A stretch of DNA of 27,349 bases from Saccoglossus kowalevskii (Eukaryota > Hemichordata > Enteropneusta > Harrimaniidae), in the NCBI RefSeq assembly GCF_000003605.2, contig NW_003123911.1:51112-78460 (forward strand), written 5' to 3'. The notes beneath the pieces were generated by a model. The model did no database searches. It had not been told where the DNA came from and was given only the letters and a program-made list of their open reading frames with translations. The translations under genes and the position numbers were made by a program. Position 1 is the stretch's first letter. Each line of letters starts with the position of its first letter. This document shows, one piece after another, positions 1-24,324 of the stretch.

Positions 1-2185
1 TCCAGCGATCGGTAAAGATCGCATTTCATATGTCGATGGTTCGCCGCTAGGTTGGAAGATTACTGTACCTGTTTGTTACTGTGCGCATGCGCAGTCAACT
101 CTAATCGCGCTCTCCGTCCCAGAGGCCTTTGCACACAGTGTGCCGGCGAATACCGAATGCGTTCCGAATATACACGAATCACGTAATCCAATTAGAAGGG
201 ATTAAACAGACAACAGGGAAGAGATTGTTTATCTTTTGGCTAAGCAAACAAGAACCAACTAACGTGGTACACAGGAAAGACAATAGGGTCCTCTCTCCTT
301 TTTTTTAGCTCCATGGTCAGACCAATCAGAGATCCGCTTGTTTGCCGATAGGTTTCTTTCAATGTATCAAATTTTGCCTTCTATACTTACTTAGACTTAA
401 CTGCGGTTTTCCTTCCGGGTAAAAATTAATATTTAAGTACGTATTTACATCAACATTCTAGAAATTTCATGATTTGGATATTGTTACCACCAAGCCCTGT
501 CGTTGTAAAGTAGCTACGTGTGTTGATTGAGTTTCTAGTATTACTGCGTGGGGGGGGGGGGGTATTAGCAAATGGAAATGTTACAATCGATTGTGTCCAC
601 AATCCGGAAACTCGGGAATTATGACCCATTTGCATCCTGGGAGTAAAAAACAGATGTTTACATAAACGAGATTAAGGATGAGACACAGGTTCAACTTGAA
701 GGCATGTTTTTGGACATTTTTTGTGCGTATTTCCAAATGTTGTGAGGTTGTTTTCACACTAATAAAACAAAATAGTTGAATTTGTGATTGGAAAAGTGCT
801 AAATATTAATAAAAATCGATAATAAACAACTACGCGTGCTATTGTTTTTCTACGGGCTTAACGATGAGACTCATTAACATAGGTTGACAGGGGATTATGC
901 AAATCCCTGCCTCATTCTGAGTGAAAAACAACTCAAAAAGGCATATTTTCGAAGGATACATACATACACTTCACTCGTTTGAGAAAAAAATAACATTTTC
1001 ACACAATTCACACACAGAACTAACTAAAAATATATAACATGTATGTATTCAAATACCATCTTCACTGTGAAATACAGGTTTGAATATAAGCGCCCACGAA
1101 CCTGAGTCTCACCATTAACACGGAGATAGTGCATCCTTTCCCTCACTGTATTTATCACGTATTTTCAGTTTTTAAGATAAACTATTTCGCTAGAACAGAG
1201 ACGCGATTTAGAAATACATTTCTGGCATGGGCAAATAGTAGGTGATTTTCCAGGCGTTCACTGCGATATCCCGTGTGAAAGACGCGGGTTGAACGTTGAG
1301 CGGGTTTTGTTTTTATATAGTTCAATTTCAAAATACTCAAAAATACTGCGCGTTTTCCGAATCCAACTGTAATGTTGACGTCACTACGACGCTATCATCT
1401 TTGTTTGTTACGCTCGACTTCACGTATAACGCGGGATCTCGCAGTGAACGAAAAATAGATTATAAGATTGTTTAAATGTTTCCAATTATTGGATATTCAT
1501 CACATCTCTGCTGACAACTGGTAATAATGTATGGACAATTTACAATAATTCAATGTCATACAGCAATTACAATGTCACGAGCCAGTGGTAATCCACATAA
1601 CTCCTCCTGCTGTAACCATGACGATGCTTGCAATCAATTCAATAATAATAATGTCGCATCGAAACGCCCAGGTCTAAATTATATGTATGATATATTTTAA
1701 GGTACAAAGTTCCAACAAATTACCGCAACCAGGAATTTTTTAAACAAGGGAACAGGGGCGCAGCGCTCTCATGCCATGGCCATGCGCCCCTTACCATGGG
1801 GAGCAGATTCTTAGACAACCATAACATTCTGAATGACAAGGGATCACATGTGGCCATAGTCTTCAACTGTGACCTGTCTGATAGTAATTTTTGCACCAAG
1901 GAAGCCATAGAATGCTCCATTTTAACTTAGAATTATCAAAAAATTCATCCCTTCGTAGGGATCACCCTATCTCTCCCACTTAGTGGTCCCGCTGAATTGC
2001 AGTGCTCCCGGGCCGTCTTGCAGTTTGTTTTTTTTTAGAAAAAAAAACCTGTTCAACATATGTTTTGAGCGGACCAAATTTTCTATAGTTTAAAAGTCTC
2101 ATTCCACTTTAAGTTTCAGGAAGTCTAGATTCAGAAGAAAAAAATGTAAAAGAAAACTGGTGATGCGAAACATTTATAAACGTCT
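1..2185. other. Non-coding stretch, no gene recognised
   Basis: AT-rich sequence with only short open frames that lack domain signatures or convincing splice context. It contains a G-run near 551-562 and homopolymer A and T runs. Upstream non-coding exons of the protease gene could lie here but nothing identifies them. Confidence 0.5.
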
Positions 2186-4095
2186 TAAAGCGGGAGGGTC
2201 GTCACCTGCGCACGCGCGGGAATTGAGTCCCAGGCGACGATAACAACACAAGCTAAAAACGCAAAGGCTCAAGGGTAGATGCTTGTTTGTAAACAATGGC
2301 ACGCTACAGGCAGCCAGCAAAAGGTAGAAAAGTGTTCAAAACATTTTTTTCGGCATTTTTTGTTACAATCAGGCATCTATGCTAAATCACGTCCTTATAT
2401 AGTAAGGTTTCACGTCAGGGGCGATGCCAAACTTAAAAATCATTTGTTGCCCATTTTTGGCCCAAAAAAAACATTTTTGGGTCAAAATTCACAAATGGTC
2501 CAATTCTTTTAAGATGCAATCAATTTACTCGTCTTGATGAGTAGAGTTCAAAAATATATAGTTTGACCTATTTTTGACCTTGCGTTACGTCACAATGACC
2601 GAAAACGTCAACGCACTTTTTGTCACTGAAGGGTCAAATTCATAAAATCTGTTATAATGGTCCAATTTTGACAATTTTATATATTATATATATTCATAGA
2701 CCATTGTGCCATTCTTAGCTGCTATGGAAATACAATTACGTCAGATAAGATGGGTTCTGAAATGGGTTATTACATCAAAATTATTACATCTTAATTTGCC
2801 TCTTTTACATCAAGCACATTAATTATATATAAAAAATATATAAATTTTATTCAGAAATGATGGTGGTTTGGTTTGTTGTGGTTTTGAAGTGTTTAATGTT
2901 TTTTGACGAATCTCGGTACTCGGAAGTAACACGTAGTAGGTGCAAGTTTATATCGATAATGCTAGTGATGTTCAATTTTAGGTGGCGATTCTGTCTCATT
3001 CTGGTGAAAACAAGCGTTCAACGAATAGCAAGTCAATTGGCGTCTCTTTTTAGTGAATTAACGGTGGTCAAGTGTATGCTTTTGTAACCAGTACGCGGGT
3101 TACTGTATGACTTGAGATTGAGTTATTCATACGAGTTAATTTTCGCATCAAGGGACTTTGCGAAATGATGAGTGATGAAACTGCGATTTGCGCCTTTGTC
3201 TAAAAGTACCGTAGCTATCATTTGTTTCCCGTTGTAAAGGGTGCATAAACTGGTAAAAAAAGAAACTCAAAATGGAGGTAACAACATAAAGATATTAAAT
3301 ATAAGTCATAAACTCAAAATGAGTCTTATTCACCTCAAACAGTTGCGAATTACATTGCAACTAAACATGACCAGGTATCCAGTTCAAAATAATATATCTG
3401 CCATTTAAATAGCTGCAAAAGATAAAGATGGGTATACTTCAATTAAACACATCAACTGTGTTTGGCAAAATAACTTTCTGAAAATCAATACAATTGTTAT
3501 TATTATTTTGTTTCCTTCATATTCACCAAAATATACTTCAATAGTAAGTAATTTTAATGTACAATAAAGGTCCTTGATGTAATCTATGTAATCTAGGCCA
3601 GTTAATATGTATGAATAATTATGACATACCCATTTCAGAACTCATCTTATCTGACATAATTGTATTCTCATAGCTAAGACTGTCATAATGATCTATGAAA
3701 GTTGTCTTATTGGCTTCTTCATGCAAGAAAACATATAATTTGACACCAAAATTGTCAAAATCGAACTATTATAACAGATTTTATGAATTTGACCCTTCAC
3801 GAAAAGTGCGTTGACCTTTTCACGTTTTCGGTCATTGTGACGTAACGCAAGGTCAAAAATAGGTCAAACTATATATTTTTGAACTAAACCATTTTGAATT
3901 TTGATCAAAAAAAGGTGTTTTTTGGGCCAAAAATTTTTAAGATTGGCATCGCCCCTGACGTGAAACCTTACTATAAAAGAACGTGATTTAGCATAGATGC
4001 CTGCTTGTAAAAAAAATGCCGAAAAAAAAATTTTTGAACACGTTTCTAGCTTCTGCTGGCTGTCTGCTATGGACATCTGACTCTCCCGCTTTAAA
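2186..4095. mobile_element. Foldback-like element with long inverted arms
   Basis: The segment starts with TTAAAGCGGGAG at about 2186 and ends with its reverse complement at about 4095. Both arms (roughly 2186-2810 and 3550-4095) are recognisably the same sequence in opposite orientation. For example, the stretch around 2370-2430 matches the complement of 3935-4010, and the stretch around 2540-2670 matches the complement of 3775-3895. The arms have diverged by indels and substitutions; the left arm has an extra ~80 bp near 2195-2275. The ~740-bp centre has no recognisable transposase. Short open frames in the arms share a peptide only because the arms are copies. TTAA at the ends suggests a TTAA target, but this is inferred. 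I read it as a non-autonomous foldback or long-TIR DNA transposon. Confidence 0.75.
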
Positions 4096-4212
4096 CAACA
4101 AATAGTGCGCTGTTGATGAAATTAGAATGAGGAACAAACAAACAAAATATTGGATAAATTGTTTCAGAAGTAGCCTGTCGTTACATATGGTCATGGCATT
4201 TTGTCGGCGTGA

Positions 4213-4250
4213 CCATGGATGTACTAAGATTAGACTTAGTACATCCATGG
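4213..4250. repeat. Perfect 16-bp hairpin with 6-base loop
   Basis: CCATGGATGTACTAAG at 4213-4228 is followed by a six-base loop and then its exact reverse complement at 4235-4250. GGCGTGAC occurs at both borders (4206-4213 and 4249-4256) as a direct repeat. Confidence 0.9.
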
Positions 4251-5832
4251 CGTGACATACTGCGTCCTTACTGACCAACTTACTCGGGTGCACACAACGT
4301 TTGACTGCTGTTTCACGTTCGTTTATTTTTTTCCCCGGCAATTCAACAAAGAGGGCGGTATAAGACAACGAGATTGGAGTCATGGCGACGGAGCTCGTAT
4401 TATAATGTTGACGTCGACACTCGATTCGGCAACTCAATGGACCACGGCAATTCCATTTACATATGAAAGTGGCAGCCATATTTATTGAGTATACATGTTC
4501 CTTAGGTAGAAGATCGACGAGGCTGTTTACCGGCACAACGTTTGTGCCAAGGTATACGGTACGTGCGCGGACCACGCGTATATTTCACTATTTTTTTGCC
4601 AATATGGTTTCACCAATGTCAATGACAGTAATGTAGACATCAGAAGACGGAGTTTCGCTAGTCTTAACAGGTAGGTTGAAATAGACATTATGATCTGAGG
4701 TTAGAAAATACAGTTAAGTTCCGCCTTCTGGTATTGCGGCGGGCGTCCTACTGCCGGCGATGACCACTTGGCAAAACCGTACACGACGCAGATAGGATGT
4801 TTAATATCACAGGGCGCGCATAGATTATGAAATCACAGTTCTTCGTTCTTGAAGACCAGCGAATAGTGTAGTTGGTTCGATGAATACATGTGCTCAAAGT
4901 CTTGTATCGTTACGTTTACACGTGACGGATTACATATTTATACATGTAGTTGGTTTCACCTGGTATAACGTCATCAAACTAATAAAAGAGGATTACGAAA
5001 TCCAAATTGTTTAATATGGAAGAAATCTTAAGTCTGTAGAACTAAAAACCGCACCGGGGGCGGCGGGGATAAACAGTGAGCAAAATTTGGCTTCCAAACA
5101 ATTCAGCGGATAAAGAAACTTTGCCTTAATCATGATGAAAAATGTGTTCACCATGCGTAGGGGTCAATGACAAATCCATCAGCATGAACGTCATGGCTGT
5201 AATTAACATTTCCCCCAGAATATTTGCTGACCACAAAATGTTCACGACAAATCTCCCTGTGTTTGCATTCATTGGAGTTCTTCTAACGTAATATAATTTA
5301 TATGACAAAATTAACAGCCCATATAAACTTTATTTATGAACAAGTGTTTATTCCCATGAGGCTTATACTTTCTCCTCCCCGTCCTCAAATCAACCAAGGC
5401 TTCAAGGTTATATCGACAAACGTTCGAGTAATGATTACATTTTTAGGATACAATCAGTAATATGATGTTCATAGTTGTAAAATATCCGAAAAAGGAACGG
5501 GTTTCAAACTTGTACAGTGAAACATGCACGTTTATTGGATCTCTCGTCGGAGGTGCTACTTGTACGTTGATTAGAGACGTTATGGTCCCCTTTTTCAAGG
5601 TTCATAATATAGTCAGAATGAGGCTTAAATAAGTGTGTTGTTAAATACGTCTGATATTTTCTCAAAACTCAAACTGTTGCTGTCTCGTATATTATAGACG
5701 GGCCAAGTCGTAAATATGTCTTTGTACATTGCATTTGCACCATCTTTTAATTGGATTACACCTTACTGTTTGTTTTTTGTATCTCCGATAGTGACTATCA
5801 CATCCCATGGTGCTATCATTTATATTATAAAC
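4251..5832. other. Non-coding stretch before the anchor exon
   Basis: No domain or convincing coding exon was found. The long minus-strand open frame across 3988-4575 starts in unique sequence and runs into the inverted arm, so I treat it as chance. An acceptor-like pyrimidine tract ending in AG at 5790-5791 could begin the anchor exon in phase 1, in which case further exons would lie upstream. Confidence 0.45.
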
Positions 5833-19877
<14,045 letters not shown>

Positions 19878-20199
19878 CATAGTATTTGTGTGTGCTGCTG
19901 TTTTTTTTTTAAACATTACAGTACATGGAAATGAAATCATAGCAATATTTGTATTATATGTAATAATTTTAACAGAGTTCTATTTTATACATACGTTTTC
20001 AACAAGAAAGAATTTTTTTTACATGGAATTGGCAGATTTATAATTTTCACACGCAGTCTGTCCATTTTTCTTTTCAGGGAGGTTTAAGACAATCATGTAC
20101 ACATGACACTCATAATCAAACGTCTCCATATCCACTAACAGGAAATATGGGAGATAAGTGTGAATTAATACGATTCGACAAAATCAGATTTATTTAGGA

Positions 20200-20242
20200 A
20201 ATAAATACTAAAAATTGATGTGCATCATTGCCGAACAATAAA
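20200..20242 (+). terminator. Candidate polyadenylation signals of the protease gene
   Basis: AATAAA occurs at 20200-20205 and 20237-20242, about 325-365 bases after the stop codon. Either would give an ordinary 3' untranslated region. Confidence 0.45.
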
Positions 20243-20404
20243 ATATTGTTACAATAACTCATGAATAATGCATGAACACAGTGATGATGCGTCATTGTGA
20301 CTCAATTGTACATGTAATTACTTTTTCTCATCTATTTACTGTTTTTGTGCATAGTTTGTCTGACAGGGTTTATTTTAATACAGATACCTGAAATTGAGCT
20401 GATT

Positions 20405-20685
20405 TTGAATTGAACTCGAATAGTGCAACTGACAAAGTCCAACTTATCACATTTGAATAAGTGAACGTGGGTGCAAAAGTCTAACTTATCGGTACTATCA
20501 GATTTGAATAACTGAACAGGACTGCCAAACTCCAAGTTATCACATTCAATCAAATAAAAAGACTGCAAAGTCTAACTTATCATAATCGAATAATGTGACT
20601 GCAAAGTCCAACTTATCACACTTGAATAATGTGACTGCAAAGTCCAAATTATCACATTCGAATAATGTGACTGCAAAGTACAACA
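20405..20685. repeat. 36-bp tandem array
   Basis: Six units and a partial one. The last three or four are close to identical at a 36-base period (starts about 20567, 20603, 20639 and 20675), while the earlier ones are longer and degenerate. Each good unit contains TCACATTCGAATAATGTGA, an imperfect palindrome. Confidence 0.88.
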
Positions 20686-20689
20686 TAAA

Positions 20690-23300
20690 CATCATTGAGC
20701 GGTTTGTTATTTTCAAACCTATGATAGTACCTTACTTATTACATGTGGTGAAATAGATACAAATAATCTATTTTTGGGGAATAGTGCAAACTAAAACCAT
20801 CAACTTGGCTGTAATTTGATTATTGGACTATAAATAATGGATAAAGGTTGAATATATGACTTAAAAAATTTATTGGAGAGAAAACTGATTTTGTAGTGAT
20901 TGCGCTTGATTTTTTAGTCTCCCCTTAATTGACAATGATATTTTCGGCTTGCTAAAATTAGTTACCTTGTGGTGAACATTTGTATATTTTTCATCAAGAA
21001 CTATTTTTTATAGGCGCGGATCTAACTTTGACTTGATAACAAATGCATGCATGTGTTACATGACTGGTTTGGTATACTAGTATAGTAAGTTACGTAATGT
21101 ATACGTATGGTAAATATGCTAAGTACCTCATCCTCACATTGCATCACATGCTACATTGTATACATTTGACTCACAACAGAGAAGAGAAACAGCATCTACT
21201 GTTCTTTTTGTACCTGAAATACGCATTTGTTTTTGTATTTACCGAGTTGCAGTGCAAACAACTAGCCCATGTTCAATCATTATGAATCGTTTTTAATTTA
21301 TTGAACTACCCGGTACTTCATAAATTTTGGTATTCTTAAAAAAAAAATGTAGGATACGATTAGGAACACTATTGACCGATTCTAGTTGCCAATGACTACC
21401 AAAGACGAATTACCAATACATGGGAAGTAACAAATGGGCAAGTTACGGACACCTGTCATTTTTATATCAGGGTCTAGTAGTTTTTATTGTACTTATCGTG
21501 TGAACATTTTTAATTGGTTTTAATATATACAATGTATATATTTGTTCAGAGCTTGTAAAAATGTATATACAAAGATTAATTTAGTTTGTGGTCTACTTTG
21601 ATATGAACCACATAGTGGTTGTATGTTAATGTGTCAAATAAATTATTTAATAATTGTCAGTTATTTTTCTTCACATATATGTCATGTTCCCAGGTCATGT
21701 TCCCATCATATATTGCATCGTATATTAAAGCCTACGCATGCGTTAGATGGCTATAGCATGTCATTGTTTACAAACAAAAGTCTACCCATGAGCCTTTGTG
21801 TTGTTATCATCTCTTGGAACTCATTGCCCCAGCATGCGCAGGTGATGAGCATCCCGCTTTAAAATATGGTGACTAAGTTATCAAAATGTTAGGAACACTG
21901 ATTATACTGTGTCCCAACCAATCAAAATATCCCAATCAAATATGGCAAATCCTGAGGGAACATATTCCAACCAGGCACGTCCAGGAACCAGGACCAATCA
22001 AATACAGCATTTCATATATAACACAATCAAAAACAGCAAAAGAAATTGCAACCAATTAGATAAAGCATTTCTCAACGTAGTATTTCATTAATTTTGTGAC
22101 AGACTTTTATTCATTTTGTTCTGCTATGAGACATTATAATCAACAAACATAGTAACACGATTTCAAATTAAGTGTTATTGATATGTATAATATGCGATCG
22201 AATTGAATGTGTAGTTATGACAACCATTGCACTCAATTACATTAAGAATGACAGCATAAAGAGAAGAGGGAGGAGTATGCTGAAAATTCAACAAACATTA
22301 ATATTTTTATTACATATGACTCTTGGATGATTGACATAAAATTTACAATCACATACATGTGACATCCACTAAATCTATTCTAATCTAGTAGAAACTAAGT
22401 AGCTCATGCCATATTGAATCACTATAGCAACAGGTCGCAGCTGGCTATAAAAGCTTGGCTGGCCAAAAAAGGAAGTGAAGGCACATATGATGTAATAGTC
22501 TAAAGTAAATATCACACATACACTTCTGATTTTTGCCTTATATTTTTAACAACAAATACCTGTACTGAATGTATTTTAATTTTATATTACTGATACATTA
22601 CAGCTAGAAATTTAGTTATATAATTTTTTTCTCTTTATCCAAACTATCAACATAAATACAAGAATACACACAGGGAGAATTCTATTTATATACAGGGGTA
22701 TGTCCTTATTAATAATCTTATATTAAATTGAACAATATTAAAATACAATGCAGTATATATTTTAAACAGACAAGAATTCAATTTTCTGATTGCTACGTCA
22801 GTGAGAACAAGAAAGTGTATACTCTGTGCTCCTAAGGGGTTAGTCATTTTTATTTCCTACTGTTTAGTTGGCTTCCCGTGGTGCTTTCCTTCACTTCTTT
22901 TCTTGCCCTCAATTTTTTTCTAATAAACAATCAATTTAAATGAGAATGAGTGCAGAAACAAGTCAATAACGAAATTGAATCTGGTGCGATAAAATAACAG
23001 TATACAATGTACAAATACGCGTAATGACTAAAAGTATAGCAATACCCCTTCACTCACAGAATCAACACTATCTTGCACATGGCAGCCAAACAACTGCTAA
23101 TCTAAAACTATTAAAAATGTAATACAATAACAAAGAATTCATAGAAGTCAGTACTTCTGTGTCTCGTTAAATATGCAGGATACAAAAAACTATAAAGATT
23201 TTACAAAAATTATTTAAACTGACCTGCAGTTCTCAATATACAATATAGTAAAAAATACTAAAAAATATAAAATATCTACACATTTTTCTTGTTTATAATA
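20690..23300. other. Intergenic stretch between the two genes
   Basis: AT-rich. Apart from the short TTAAAGCG-family copy at 21726-21862, no gene, RNA or repeat was recognised. Confidence 0.55.
21726..21862 (-). mobile_element. Compact copy of the TTAAAGCG element family
   Basis: On the minus strand it starts TTTTAAAGCGGGATG and follows the left end of the foldback-like element through ATCACCTGCGCATG, GATGATAACAACAC, AAAGGCTCATGGGTAGA and TTGTTTGTAAACAATG. The other end is ATTAAAGCC. It therefore looks like a complete short member with TTAAAG at both ends. Confidence 0.8.
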
Positions 23301-23332
23301 TATTCATTTATAATAAAAATGGAATGTAAATA

Positions 23333-23338
23333 TTTATT
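23333..23338 (-). terminator. Possible polyadenylation signal of the minus-strand gene
   Basis: AATAAA on the minus strand, beyond the 23-bp array. In DNA this AT-rich the motif is common, so support is weak. Confidence 0.2.
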
Positions 23339-23615
23339 TGAAATGGAATGTCTTAGGCAAAATTGGTTAATATATTAGTTTGTTCAGACATTACAGTATT
23401 GATATGACCAGGATGGTGTGTGTCTTGGTTCATTGTGTTTTGGTTAACTCGGGATCCTTGTGTCTTGGTCTTTCAATATTGGTGTAACTGAAATCCAAAT
23501 TTATGACGTGTCTAACTTGAAGGTTTGCAGCTAATAAATATAATACAAAATAAATCTCTACAGAAAAACAAATATTCGGGAGGGGAGGTGTATTACACAT
23601 ACTGTAATAACAATA

Positions 23616-24069
23616 GTTGGGCATTAAATGTGATAAATTTAGAAACTATTTGTGATCAAAGATAGGCATTATTTGTGACCAAGTTAGGCATTATTTGTGA
23701 TCAAAGATAGGCATTATTTGTGATCAAAGATAGGCATTATTTGTGATCAAAGTTAGGCATTTTTTGTGACCCAGTTAGGCATTATTTGTGATCAAAGATA
23801 GGCATTATTTGTGATCAAAGATAGGCATTATTTGTGATCAAAGATAGGCATTATTTGTGATCAAAGATAGGCATTTTTTGTGACCCAGTTAGGCATTATT
23901 TGTGATCAAAGATAGGCATTATTTGTGATCAAAGATAGGCATTTTTTGTGACCCAGTTAGGCATTATTTGTGATCAAAGATAGGCATTATTTGTGATCAA
24001 AGATAGGCATTATTTGTGATCAAAGTTAAGCATTTTTTGTGACCAAGTTAGGCATTATTTGTGATCAAA
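23616..24069. repeat. 23-bp minisatellite just after the minus-strand stop
   Basis: About 18 units spaced 22-23 bases with the core AGGCATT(A/T)TTTGTGA, plus degenerate units at the left end. Two variants alternate: a 23-base form with ATCAAAGAT and a 22-base form with CCCAGTT. The array ends 25 bases from the stop codon, so it would lie in the 3' untranslated region. Confidence 0.93.
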
Positions 24070-24093
24070 ACTGTTCACTATAACTACAGAGAC

Positions 24094-24324
24094 TCAAGCT
24101 GAAGGTTTCTTTTCATCAACATCATCTTCATCAAGACCACTTGTTTCACCTAATGCAGCCCTAAGTTCTGTTGAACCAAGACCACCAGCTGTTTTACGAC
24201 GACGATTTCGTAGTTTACTGAGACTGTACTGAGAACCCATCAAGTTCTCAACTCCCTGTGCCCCTTTCGTTAAGGCTTTCTTCATATCTTTATCCATGCC
24301 AGTGATGCCCATTTCACCAAATAC
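24094..24324 (-). CDS. Last exon of the minus-strand gene
   Basis: After acceptor CTTGTTAG the frame opens VFGEMGITGMDKDMKKALTK, continues through a basic patch (RNRRRK) and a small Gly/Leu-rich segment, and ends with an acidic tail (LDEDDVDEKK) before TGA. It joins the previous exon in phase 0. No membrane segment or known catalytic motif is visible. Confidence 0.8.
   Translation of the reverse strand, partial: VFGEMGITGMDKDMKKALTKGAQGVENLMGSQYSLSKLRNRRRKTAGGLGSTELRAALGETSGLDEDDVDEKKPSA

Noticed and set aside
2279-2512. Peptide shared between 2279-2512 (+) and 3864-4076 (-), suggesting a coding pair
   Set aside because: The similarity is explained by the inverted DNA arms; stops and frameshifts differ between the copies.
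3988-4575. 195-residue minus-strand open frame
   Set aside because: It runs from unique DNA through the hairpin into the right arm of the foldback-like element, with no domain or splice support.
23616-24069. Possible CRISPR array
   Set aside because: Units are head-to-tail with no unique spacers, in animal DNA; it is a minisatellite.
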